Of a stretch of DNA of 20,265 bases, positions 1 through 10,027 are shown piece after piece; position 1 is the stretch's first letter, and each line of letters begins with the position of its first letter. Location: positions 1 through 20,265 of the forward strand of contig NWUY0300053698.1 in assembly GCA_004151065.3 (NCBI GenBank), given 5' to 3'. A program made the translations under genes and the position numbers. The DNA is from Larix sibirica (taxonomy: Eukaryota > Streptophyta > Pinopsida > Pinales > Pinaceae). The notes beneath the pieces are model-generated. The model saw only the letters and a program-made list of their open reading frames with translations, ran no database searches and was not told where the DNA came from.

Positions 1-919
1 GCTTTCAAGAACATTGGTCCATTCAAGGAAGACACCATGAAATTGATGAGTGGATGGCATGCTACATCTGTCCATCCATCAGAAACAATACTGACAGCAA
101 ATGAGGGCCATGATGATTTAATGGGCTCTAAGATTTTATCCACCTCCTTTTCCTTAACCAACAATGTAGTTCTAAGCTTTTTTGAATTAGGAGGCACATA
201 CCCAGTTGGAGCCCTTTCAACTAAACCTCGACACATCTCAATAAAAAAAGGTGATCATGCAACATTAAACGAAATGAAGTTGAGATAGAAGAACCCAAAT
301 GATAAGATCCATCTCCTCTCGCATCTCTTGTTGAAAAAACTTGTCCACTACACCACTTGGAGCTAGCCTCTTTTCTGTTGGTTGAATTTCAGCCACACTC
401 CAATCCCATATTTGCTAGTGCCAGATGATTTCCTCAAAACAGGAAGAGGATCCTCGTTCTTTTGTTTCTTAGTTATTGCTGCCACCTTTCCCAAGCCAAC
501 TGCATCCTCTCTTTCCATCTCCTTTCGTAGGGTAATAGTCACCGATTTGCATGCTCCAAGCCCACAAGGAAGGCCCAACAAATGACCCTTAACCTGGTAG
601 TAGGTGCTCTTGAATTCATTCTTGTAAAAATTACAAGTCCATAGGACATTCCCTTCCCCCCCAATCAACTTTGACTCAGGCCCTTGTTTCCTTGTTACAT
701 ACTTCCACAATGGATATTTCTGCTCTTGAGTTTGCTGGCTTGCCACAGCAGGGTTATTTGCAGCATAGACAGCAGCACCAACAGCTCCACTACCAGCAGA
801 TGGAGCACTAGCAGCAGCTGATACAGATTGACTTGGAGTTGGAGAAGAAGGGGAGACGCAGCAGGGATATTCCTCCCTTTCTTTTGACCTTTACCAGCTG
901 CCCTTGATGATTGAGCCAT
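1..919 (-). pseudogene. BED zinc-finger / DUF659 hAT-like transposase gene, 5' part, decayed
   Basis: The gene reads leftward from an ATG at 917-919 (MAQSSRAAGKGQKK) and leaves the window at position 1. Seen in order: a Ser/Ala-rich leader; a BED-type zinc finger (YPLWKYV near 700-715, then WTCNFY and GHLLGLPCG, about 580-640); a linker; and a DUF659-like stretch (EMCRGLVERAPTGYVPP, then IVSDGWTD, about 15-245). This order is typical of plant hAT-superfamily transposases and genes domesticated from them, which bind DNA in the nucleus. It is broken. A net one-base loss near 845-855 shifts the frame between leader and finger. The second Cys of the expected C-x2-C pair is Tyr (codon 624-626). 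The linker changes frame near 290-370. An in-frame TGA sits at 255-257, probably from CGA. The dimerisation domain lies outside the window. It could be a transposon copy or a decayed cellular relative; the sequence cannot decide. Confidence 0.8.
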
Positions 920-1123
920 GATTTCTTTGGTGTGAATGAAGAAACTGACTGCTGTTGGAAAAAATGCAAATATGGAACCCAAATCTGCCTTCAATCTGCT
1001 TGGAATCCGTTCGAAACCTATTCTATCCCATCACCTGCTAAGAAAAACTGTTTGTTTGCTCTCCTTTCTCAAGCAAAAGTGAGAAAGACAAGTCCCAAAC
1101 CGGTTTAAAAGGGCGGACGGGAC

Positions 1124-1252
1124 ACATGTCCGGCACATGTTTTGGACATGTACCGTTTCAGGAAACATGTAGGACACATGTCCAACATGTGTTTTGGACA
1201 TGTACCATTCCAGGAAACATGTAGGACACATGTCATGGCATGTCATGTGTCC
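1124..1252. repeat. CATG-rich tandem repeat (52-bp unit, about two copies)
   Basis: Two copies of a 52-bp unit start near 1140 and 1192, recognisable by TTTTGGACATGTACC followed by CAGGAAACATGTAGGACACA. The palindromic hexamer ACATGT occurs nine times between 1124 and 1233. The right end also forms a short inverted repeat, GGACACATG (1224-1232) against CATGTGTCC (1244-1252). The array lies about 200 bp upstream of the BED/DUF659 start codon, on the side where a hAT element would carry its terminal region. hAT elements often have short subterminal motif clusters bound by the transposase BED finger. That role is inference, and I found no clear terminal inverted repeat. Confidence 0.75.
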
Positions 1253-3432
1253 AACATGCAGGCACAGTACACTTCGCCCAATATGGACGTGTCCTGTGAC
1301 TTAAATGGCAAGGATTCCATTCTCATTCTGATGATGTGGCCGATGCATAGCCTAGTGTTATCAGCAGCTCGATAGTTTTAGCCCCAGAAAAATCACATGA
1401 AAGCACCAAAACTAGGCTGACTTTATACAGCATTTGTAGACTAAAACAGGTGCATGCTAGATGGGAAAAACCTATGCTACATTATCACCACTCCTTCAAA
1501 GTCTGGGATTATCTTAGGCGTGCATATAATGATAGCCATAGAAAACTAGCAGTCCTTGTAAGTTGTAATAGAAAAAATTACATGGAAAAGCAAATTTCTA
1601 ATATTGCCAGACATTTAATATATTTAACTACTGATTATAAGTCACTTGGTTCATGTTTGTATTCAAATCCAACAACAATGACATTTGGAATATGAAATTT
1701 GAAAATTTGCCACAAAATCCGGCAAAGAGATTGAATGACATTATAATTGCATATTATCAAACAAATACAAGTATTTTACCACTTCAAAGTCAATCCAAAA
1801 TTATTTTTTTCTAAAAAATTTGGTGACTGTAGACTGAATTTTGGGAACATCAGGTCAATTGACTTGATTTTGATTGTGAAATGTCAAAAGCTCAGGACTC
1901 GTCAATATATTGCAATTATTAGGGACCCATTTTCTCACAATGGCTTGGGAGGTTTACACCAGCCGATTATGAATTTAAGATTATCGCAGTCCATCCACCT
2001 AGGATTTTGTTCATAGCAATTCCAGTGACCAAGGGCACACTCCAAATCAACTCCCCTGATCAATTGAAATACACCCAAGAAAGATGTAAGTTGTGGATAT
2101 AAGGAAATAATGTTAACCATGTTAAAACATATTAATCACAGAGAAAACAATGAGTTTGCAAGAAATCGGTTCCAAAAAAGGGAAAAAAAGTATGTTCAAA
2201 ACTCCGCAAAAAAATTTTAAAAAAAAGTATCGCTTCACATATATTAAACACAAAAATAAATTAAAAGGAAAACGAAAAAAAAAAGATAAAATCAAAAAGA
2301 GCTCCAAATCATTTTGAGAGGAGAGGAGATGAGCTTCAATGGAGGAGGATTTCACAACATTTTAACATTCATACTAGTTCCTTAACATTGTTCACGAAAG
2401 CCCCTGGAAAAAAAATTGTACATAGCATAAAAGACATTCCACCTTCTTAGACATGAAAGAAAAGTATTAAAGATAGAAACTTCATTCATTTTAAAAACAT
2501 TGAACTGGAATAGAAGGCTACGCCTAGGGTTTTTCAGTGGCAATTTCCAAGCATCATCTAGTATAATCAAATCTTACGCAGCCATTTTCCCACAGAAAGA
2601 AACAAGAAACCTGGCTTTGTCACGGGTGGATTAAGGAATGCCTTTAATTCTTTAAAACGCGCATTATTCCCACACATTGCAGCAGGGATACATCCATTAG
2701 AAGATAAGCCGGGTCTCTGTGACGGTTGATATGCCCTTACAGGAAAGAAGAAAAAAAATCTTAATTTACATCAAGCATTGTATCAAACGATATATATTTC
2801 GGATCGCAAGGTTTTCGGTAGACGATTCACTATATTTAAACGCCTGAATTTCCCTATTTCCATTTGCAAGTAAAGGAGACTCAATTCGCGGACGATATGT
2901 GCATTGAAAAACATTAAATCGGTCAAAGAAAAATAAATAAAATCTTCAAATTTCCGCATCGATTAAAAGTCTGATCTAGAAATAAAAGCAAGGATATCTA
3001 AAACCATGAGCGAGCTCGTGCGAGAAGCACCTTTGAGAGTTGCGGGACATTGAAGTGGTTTTTATCTTATATTCTGATTGGCAGGGGTGTTGCCCCTCGC
3101 AAGAACCAGGAGAAGAAGCAGGGGCCGGACTGTAGCTGCTACCGCCAATAAATGGGCCGATCTTCAATAGTTTTGTGTCATGGAGCTCCCACGCAGAGGA
3201 GACCTAAGCGAAACAAGAGAACGCAAAAGGGAGAACGAGGAAGATGAATAATTAAAGCAAAAGATATTATTATATTGAAAGTATTAAGATGGGATTTATA
3301 TTATGTGAACCTAATTATGTCCAATTGATGATTCTTTTGCTTTTATAATGTTTTACAAAGCCCTAAAAAGAAGATTCCTCGCCACCATTAGCACTCCTCC
3401 TTTCCTTTGGGTAAGGACATAATTGGTTAATT
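1253..3432. other. Unassigned AT-rich intergenic stretch
   Basis: No coding region, RNA gene or element end could be supported. Short open frames occur but show no recognisable motif. The part from about 2120 to 2310 is rich in A-runs. A TATATTTAAA sequence at about 2831-2840 could pass as a TATA box but has no supported gene beside it. The part from 2990 to 3250 is less AT-rich than its surroundings and could be an old exon or leader, but nothing identifies it. Confidence 0.5.
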
Positions 3433-3585
3433 GGGTGACTTTACCATTTTCATCTCATATAACAATCAAAATTACATTGTGTTATGTTGCATTTGCACAA
3501 TTTCTTATGTGGGTGATTTTACCATTTTCATCTCATATAACAATCAAAATTACATTGTGTTATGTTGCATTTGCACAATTTCTTG
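3433..3585. repeat. 78-bp direct tandem repeat, two copies
   Basis: Copy 1 (from 3433) and copy 2 (from 3511) share GGGTGA(C/T)TTTACCATTTTC, then ATCTCATATAACAATC and the stretch ending TTGCACAATTTCTT. By eye they differ at very few positions, so the duplication is recent relative to the decay elsewhere. The 3' part of the unit, starting TACATTGTGTTATGTTGC, occurs a third time at 4144, where the larger duplication begins. Confidence 0.9.
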
Positions 3586-4740
3586 AATTGATATTTAGAG
3601 TGGTCTTATTTCTTCACATGATTTGGATTGTATGAACCTTGGTGTGGAAGAGGGAGAGTACTCCTTCCTATCTCTTTAAAGGAGATCTATGTAAGTACTT
3701 CAAGATGAAGGCAATGTCAGTTTTTGGAAGTCTCTGTGTTACTCCACTTTATTGTCATCTCTATCAATCGTCTCCACCCTTCTAGGCATTCCCTATATGT
3801 CCTTAAACATCTTTTTCCCATGCATAATTTAAATAGTGTGATTAGTGAGGATATTTACAGAGAATGCATCAACATCACTTGGATCACCTTCCGCACGAGG
3901 ACCTCAGCCATAAAATAGTTTTTTACTTCAGCCACAATGTGAAGTTGAGGAACGATCTTATTATTGGACTATGTGTATGTAGTTTTGATTGATCGTGTTC
4001 CTTCTAATTAATGGCATCTACTTGGGTTCTTCCACTATCATGTCTATCAATATCCATGCATATTGGGGTAGGGTTAGATTCTTGGTCAAAAGGACTACAC
4101 TACGTGTGCTCAAAACTAAATATTTTAATCTAGAAGGGTACATTACATTGTGTTATGTTGCATTTGCATAATTTCTCGAATTGATATTTAGACTTGTCTC
4201 ATTTCTTCACATGATTTGGACTGTAGGAACCTTGGCCTTAAAGAGGGAGAGTACTCCTTCCTGTCTCTTTAGAGGAGATCGCTTATGCAAGTACTTCGAG
4301 ATGAAGGCAATGTTGGTTTTTGGAAGTCTCTGTGTTACTCCACTTTATTAGCATCTCTGTCAATCGCCTCCACCCTTCTAGGTATTCCCCGGATGCCCTC
4401 GGACACCTTTTGCCCCCATACATGATTTAAACAGTGTGATTAGGGAGGATATTTACAAAGAATGCATCAACATCACTTGGATCACCTCCCACACAAGGGG
4501 CTCAGCCATAAGATAGTTTTTTACTTCAACCACGATGTGAAGCTGAGGAACAATCTGATTATTGGACTATATGTATGTAGCTTTCATTGATCATGTTCCT
4601 TCTAATTAGTGGCATCTACTTGGGTTCTTCCACCATTGTGTCTATCAATATCCATGCATATTTGGGTAGGGTTGGATTCTTGGTCAAAAGGACTACACTA
4701 CGTGTGCTCAAAACTAAATCTTTTAATCTATAAGGGTACA
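3551..4740. repeat. Tandem duplication of about 595 bp
   Basis: Unit 1 (about 3551-4142) and unit 2 (about 4144-4740) align end to end. Both begin TACATTGTGTTATGTTGC, share GAGGGAGAGTACTCCTTCCT, TGGAAGTCTCTGTGTTAC and GGACTACACTACGTGTGCTC, and end near AAGGGTACA. The offset is 593 bp at the start and 598 bp at the end, so a few small indels separate them. Both copies have many substitutions, so the event is older than the 78-bp repeat. I read no conserved frame on either strand and do not recognise the unit. Confidence 0.9.
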
Positions 4741-5876
4741 TTGGGTGGACCTTAGGGTTTCTTTCTATGTGCCACCCACTTTATCATATCGATGAGTTGG
4801 GTCTTCCCCTAACTATTGGGTTCAAGGTTATTTGAAGGCCTTTGAGTTGTACCATGTGAAGATCCATGAGCTTTGTGAAGTTGTCTTTGTATCAATTATG
4901 TCTAGGAGTTAGCATCGATAGAAACATCTTCTTTGTGTTGCTTCTCATCAAAGTAAAGTATGATCATATTTGAACTTTTCACATGATTAGCCATGGCATC
5001 CTTTGAACTATGCATTTTGTATGGTTCTTTGTGTAGATGATTTTAGTCGAGCTCTTCATCTTCAACTATGGCATCATCAAAATTTTACAATGTGTATGCA
5101 CCTACAAAATGGGGATAGGTCAAACATTTTCTCTTGGCCCTAGCTTTCATGGAGGTGTTAAGGCCATGCGAGCCTATTTGCTAATCCATTTTTGCAGCAG
5201 GAGCCTCCCTAGGACATGACTAGGTAGGGAATGAGGGGATTTGGTAGCCCCAAATATTAAAACATAACTTCATGTTTCCATTATATACTTGATACCAACT
5301 AGATCCAACACTAATATATTTACAGGGGAAAACTAGGTTACTCCTTTACTGAGATGAGTTCATAAAACAAGGCTATAAATTTGTCACAAATTTGAGGATA
5401 GTAACGAAAATACTTTAAATTCCAAATAATTTGGCAACACACGTAAATGGGAGGGTAGTTTCCCACTGGTTCCCAACTGAAGCAAAAATTGAATAATGCA
5501 TTGAAATCACGTTGCAATATGTAAGAGGCCAAGAAGAACTTGGAAAATTGATCATGACCACAATTATATGTCACACTTATAGTCTTCTCCGAGTTGTTGG
5601 AGATGAGTTCTAGGTAATTGAAGATGATCTTATCCACGTAGAGAACCTAAAGCACTGTGTAATTTACATACAAGTGGGTTGTGCACTTACCCATAGAATC
5701 CTGCCATTAGGACAGTGGCATCCTAGACATCCAACCTAAAACTATGGGTGGAGTAACATCTTGAGGTGAGCTTCTTGGACACCTTGGTCTTATATTGATA
5801 TGGATCATATGGAGAGAAAAATGAAGACAAATATATAAATGGGAATACATAAATATATTGCAAAAGGCACGGTAAT
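4741..5876. other. Unassigned stretch left of the LINE
   Basis: No recognisable coding motif, element end or RNA gene was found. The sequence after 4740 continues from the second duplicated unit without a visible boundary. Its right end at 5876 is the original insertion target of the LINE and was once joined to position 11357 with a single copy of the duplicated target. Confidence 0.5.
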
Positions 5877-5892
5877 ATAGTGAAACCCAAAT
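5877..5892. repeat. LINE target-site duplication, left copy
   Basis: ATAGTGAAACCCAAAT here matches ATAGTGAAACCCGAAT at 11341-11356, with one A/G difference at a CpG in the right copy. The pair brackets the LINE and marks its left boundary at about 5893. Confidence 0.9.
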
Positions 5893-6081
5893 CATTTAAA
5901 TTTTTGGTGCAATAACCGGAGGAGGGAGCTCCTATTAGGGTTCATGATGGATGGAGTTTAGGTTTTTTGTGGGGGCTGAGGACGGCCGACATCTGGGCAT
6001 TGAACTCTAGCGTCTGACTACGGTCAGGATTCACAGTCCCGAGGCTTGGGCTGGCGTTGGCAGGAAGTTTTGACGGGCAAC

Positions 6082-6840
6082 ATGGGGTCAAACACGTGGA
6101 TCGACGACAGGGCTAAATTTTTCATTGACAGCTCAAGGCGGTGGAGTTAATTTTTTATTGTTACGGCGATATTTCCTTATTTTTTCGGTAAGAATTACCT
6201 GCTACTATTTTTTTCCCTCTTTTCTGAATATGGAGCTTGAACAGCTGGATTACTCTTTCGACCAGCGTGATAACGAGGTGATATGGGCATCGCCACCTGG
6301 CACTGTTTGGGATGAGGTGGGTGGTTTGCATTTGAACAGGGTACCCAGGGTGTTTGTCAATTTTTGTGACACCACCTAGCACGGGCTAGGGTTTTCACCC
6401 TCAGGTTTTTTGGTAACCTCACTGTCTCAGGCGACTATTCCTCCGGGTTTTGTTTCTGGTGATTTGCCCCTGCCTGACAACGTTGATGTTCCATTTTGGT
6501 CTTCTGGTCACGTCGCACGGGCTTTTGATGGTTGCAGTAGATCGGTGGAGGGAGTGAAGCAGGAGGCTGGATTTTGTCCGACTGGTGGAGTCATGCCGGG
6601 AGCTTCTCCGGAGTCTCTACCCTAATGGAGTCTACAGACTCTGGCTACTTTCTTCGCTCTGCTACCAAACTTGCCTATGGGGGACTGGGATGTGGGAAGG
6701 TCGGGCCCGCTAAATGTAGGGGCAGGAAAACATTAATCTCAAAGGCTCAGTCCAAATCTAAATTGGACTTGATGGAAGGTAAACAACCGACTATTGAACG
6801 GGTGCTTAGAGCGATGCGCACCCACAAGAAGGGTCGATGA
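6082..6840 (+). pseudogene. LINE ORF1 remnant
   Basis: This is the region before ORF2 where the nucleic-acid-binding chaperone ORF1 should lie. Pieces are visible in two frames. A short start at 6082 (MGSNTWIDDRAKFF) stops at 6148-6150. A second frame contains MELEQLDYSFDQRD from 6230, a TAG at 6377-6379, and a Pro/Gly-rich stretch to 6625. A third piece ends in a Lys/Arg-rich tail (QPTIERVLRAMRTHKKGR) at 6840. The ORF1 space is only about 750 bp, and I see neither the DUF4283 region nor a CCHC knuckle, both usual in plant L1 ORF1. Internal deletion is likely. The basic tail and its overlap with ORF2 support the assignment; the N-terminal limits are uncertain. Confidence 0.6.
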
Positions 6841-7550
6841 TGAAGATTGTGTCCTTCAATTGTCGGGGTCTGGCTGGTCCCCTCAAAAGATCAGCGCTGC
6901 GTAGGGTGGTTGCTCTGGACCACCCGGATATCATTTTACTTCAAGAAACTTTGGGCGATGGAGAGACGGTTAAGGCTCGGTTGGAGAGTTGGTTTGGTGG
7001 TTGGTCGTTTGTAACCCTGGATGTTCATGGGCGCTTGGGTGGCCTGGATATTGGTTGGAATGTCAGGTCTGTTAATATCCACAATATTTGGGGCATGGAA
7101 TCTGTGCTCGATCTGTCTTTCTCTACTCTGGACTTAGGGGAAGTCCTAACTGTGGTTAACGTTTATGGTCCTTATCTCAATCGGGGCCCCTTCTAAGATG
7201 CTCTTCTCAACAACCCCCTTGTTTAAGGGGATTCTTTTTTGTTGGGAGGTGATTTGAATTTTTCCTTGGGTCAGTCTGGTGGGGGGCCTAGGGCTCGGTC
7301 GGATCCATTGGCTGGTTACTTCTCTCAAAGATTTGCTGATAAAAATTTGATTGACATTGAGCCTACTAAGCTCAAACCTACCTGGAGGAATAATCGCACT
7401 AGTGATAGTAGGGTGGCTAAGCGGTTGGATCGGTTCTTAGTCTCAGAATTTATGGTTGACAGGTTCTTTCTCTTGCGACAATGGGTTGGTTCTGGCGGTG
7501 CCTCTAATCATTTCCCTATCTTTATTGAACTTCGCCCAAGTTCTCCTAAG
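6837..7550 (+). other. LINE endonuclease domain (exonuclease-endonuclease-phosphatase fold)
   Basis: This domain nicks target DNA to prime reverse transcription. Visible motifs are SFNCRGL (Asn 8), LLQET (Glu 37), VNVYGPY, GGDLNF (Asp codon 7251-7253), RLDRFLVS and SNHFPI. The last is normally SDHxPI; the Asp that pairs with the catalytic His is Asn here (AAT at 7506-7508, one transition from GAT). Two TAA codons at 7194 and 7224 also interrupt the domain. Confidence 0.9.
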
Positions 7551-8345
7551 CCTCCTGGTCCTCTTAAGTTCAACAAGGTTTGGTTGAATGATAATTCCTT
7601 TTTTACTCTGGTTCACTCTCTGTGGATTCCCTACAATCCTTGGGCTCACCGCTCGGCCTCTTTTCAGTTTGTTGCTAATCTCAAGCGGATCAAGGGTCCT
7701 ATTAAAGAATGGGCCCACGAAAAAAGGTTGCGCGAGGACATAGAGCTTAAACTGATTGAAGCGGAGTTGGCTGTAATTTACGATAGTGTGGATGGTGGAT
7801 TGAGATCAGAGGATTCTAAAGATCTCTTGGTGAGGTTGGAAGGAAGGCAAAATACTCTTTTGATAGATAAGGAAGAAACATGGTGTCTTAAGAGCAGGGC
7901 GACGTGGTTGGAAGCAGGGGATGAGAATACAAAGTTCTTTCATGCCTACTCTAAAGGGAGGAAGGCTGCAAATATTGTGTGGAGTCTGGAAGATGCTAAT
8001 GGGGAGTCTCAATCTTCTTTTGAAGGGATGGCCAGGGTAGGGGTTGCACACTTTCAAGACCTCTTCAAGGTTCCTAACCAAGCCACTGTTGCGGAAGTAA
8101 TCAAAGTGGCACAACTCTTTCCTCGGTTTGTTGATGTAGAGGATAATGCTGCCTTGATGGAAGAGGTCTCGGTAGAGGAACTTAAAGCAGCCCTCCATAG
8201 CTTTCAAAAAGATAAGAGCTCGGGACCTGATGGTTGGTCTATTGAATTCCTTTTGGCTTTGTTTGATTTTTTGGGGGGATGACCTTCTTCAAGTGGTGGA
8301 GGAAACTAGACTTACTGGAAGGATCCCGGCCAATTTAACTCAACC

Positions 8346-9140
8346 TTTATTGCTCTCATTCCTAAGACTGATAATCCTTCCTCACTCAATGACTTCAGGC
8401 TTATTTCTCTTTGTAATTGTGTATACAAGGTTGTGACTAAAATCATTGCTAGAACATTGAAGTGTATTTTGTCCAGGAATATTTATGATGAACAATTTGG
8501 GTTCTTGGAAGGTCGTCAGGTCCATGAGGCCATTGGAGTGGCTCAAGAGGGCTTGCATAGCATCAAAACCAAAAAATTAAAAGCAACTATTTTAAAAATT
8601 AACCTTTCCAAAGCCTATGATAAAGTAAGCTGGCTCTACATTCGTATGCTCCTTACTCATTTGGGTTTTGATATTGGTTTCATTAGGTGGGTGATGAGCT
8701 GCTTAACCATTATTTCTTTCTTTGTTCTCATCAATGGATCAACCTCCCCTTTTTTTCAATCTGAGCATGGTCTTAGACAAGGTTGCCCTTTGTCTCCCTT
8801 ACTTTTTCTTCTAGTGGCTGAAGGGCTTAGTAGGGCGCTAAGGGAAGCTAAGTGTCAAGGAACTTTGAAGGGTATTCAAGTGGCACCCAACCTCTTCATC
8901 ACACATCTATTGTTTGCAGATGATGTTCTCATTTTTTGCACAGGTTCAGTCAAAGATGCTGCTACTCTTAAGGATATCCTAAATCTTTTCTCTAAAGCCA
9001 CTGGGATGGACATTAATGTTGGGAAGTCCACTCTCACCACCAATCTACTCAGGGCTGAAGAGATTCGGGTGTTCAGTGAAGTCTTCCCTTATACACTCCA
9101 TGGGGTTGATGACGATCTTAAACATTTGGGCTTCCCGTTG
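8346..9140 (+). other. LINE reverse transcriptase domain
   Basis: Conserved blocks follow in order: FIALIPKTDNP, FRLISLCNCVYKVVTK, EQFGFLEGRQVHEAI, LKINLSKAYDKVSW, HGLRQGCPLSPLLF, LLFADDVLIF and LKHLGFPL. The FADD metal-binding pair is intact. The first catalytic Asp, in the block usually reading KIDLSKAYD, is Asn (AAC at 8601-8603, one transition from GAC). The protein could therefore not polymerise DNA even if the frame were open. Confidence 0.93.
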
Positions 9141-10027
9141 AAGCCAAATGATTATAAGAAACAGGATTGGCACTACCTTCTCGAAAAGTTACATAAGAGA
9201 CTCATGGTTTGGAGCCATAAGTGGTTATTAAGGGCTGATCGGTTGGTGTTGGTCAAATCGGTTCTGGAGGCAATCCCAATCTATTGGATATCGTTGTCCT
9301 GGATTCCCAAGGGGATTTTGGAGGTTGTTAGAAATATTTGCTTCAAATTCTTGTGGAGCGGAAAAGAGGACTCTTATATTTCCCCACGGGTTCGGTGGTA
9401 GCGTATTGTTGTACCCAAAGATTTGGGGGGGTGGGGATTAAAGAACATTTTCCTTTTCTCCAAAGCACTGGCTACCAAATGAGGATGGCGGATCTTGAAA
9501 TCTGATAATTTATGGACCAAGGTTGTTATACAGATATATATATCTCCAGGTTCTATTATGGATTGGGTTCGGAACCCTAGGAGGGCCCATGCTGGGGGTT
9601 TGGTCATTTGGAAGGCGGTGGTCACTTCCTTTCTGGTGATTGGCACTAATCTGGTCTGGAATGTTGGAGATGGGAGTTGTCTTGGGGTGGGGGAGGACCC
9701 GTGGTTTGGTTGTGTTGGACGTCACCTTTTGCAGGCGGAGACAGTGGAGGCTTTGAGGGCTTGTGGTATCGCCTACTTGTCTCAATTGGCCGACCCTGTT
9801 CAGGATAGGCCGTGGTTTCAAACATGGAGGGCGGTGGACACTTTGGATCTTCCGGTACTACATCATGTTGTTGTGTCTAACTACTTGAATATACTCATTC
9901 ATTCACAGTCGTATTGAGGAATAGGGAAGATGATTTAATTTGGGAAGGGGATCCTGGGGGTAGATATACACCGAAAGGTGGATATATTTTCCTTAGTGCT
10001 CTTAGCCTTGTAAGAGAACCTGTCTGG

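Noticed and set aside
1031-1375. Overlapping frames on both strands across the CATG array
   Set aside because: They are artefacts of the 52-bp tandem repeat; His/Met/Cys-rich text follows from repeated CATGT.
1935-2120. 61-codon minus-strand frame with several Trp and Cys
   Set aside because: It looks protein-like in composition but I recognise no family and there is no continuing exon on either side.
2976-3167. 63-codon minus-strand frame with a Ser/Pro-rich start
   Set aside because: No recognised domain, no supporting splice or neighbour evidence, and many Cys and Ser scattered without pattern; length is within chance.
3180-3251. 23-codon charged small ORF (MELPRRGDLSETRERK...)
   Set aside because: Too short, purine-rich composition explains the charge, and nothing nearby suggests a transcript.
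5041-5880. Possible older host element around the LINE target
   Set aside because: I looked for LTR ends or coding motifs on both sides (5041-5876 and 11357-12211) and found none that match each other beyond the target duplication.
6185-6240. Possible intron in LINE ORF1 (GGTAAGAATT followed by a T-rich stretch)
   Set aside because: LINEs replicate through RNA and would lose introns; no branch or acceptor could be defended, and decay explains the frame change.
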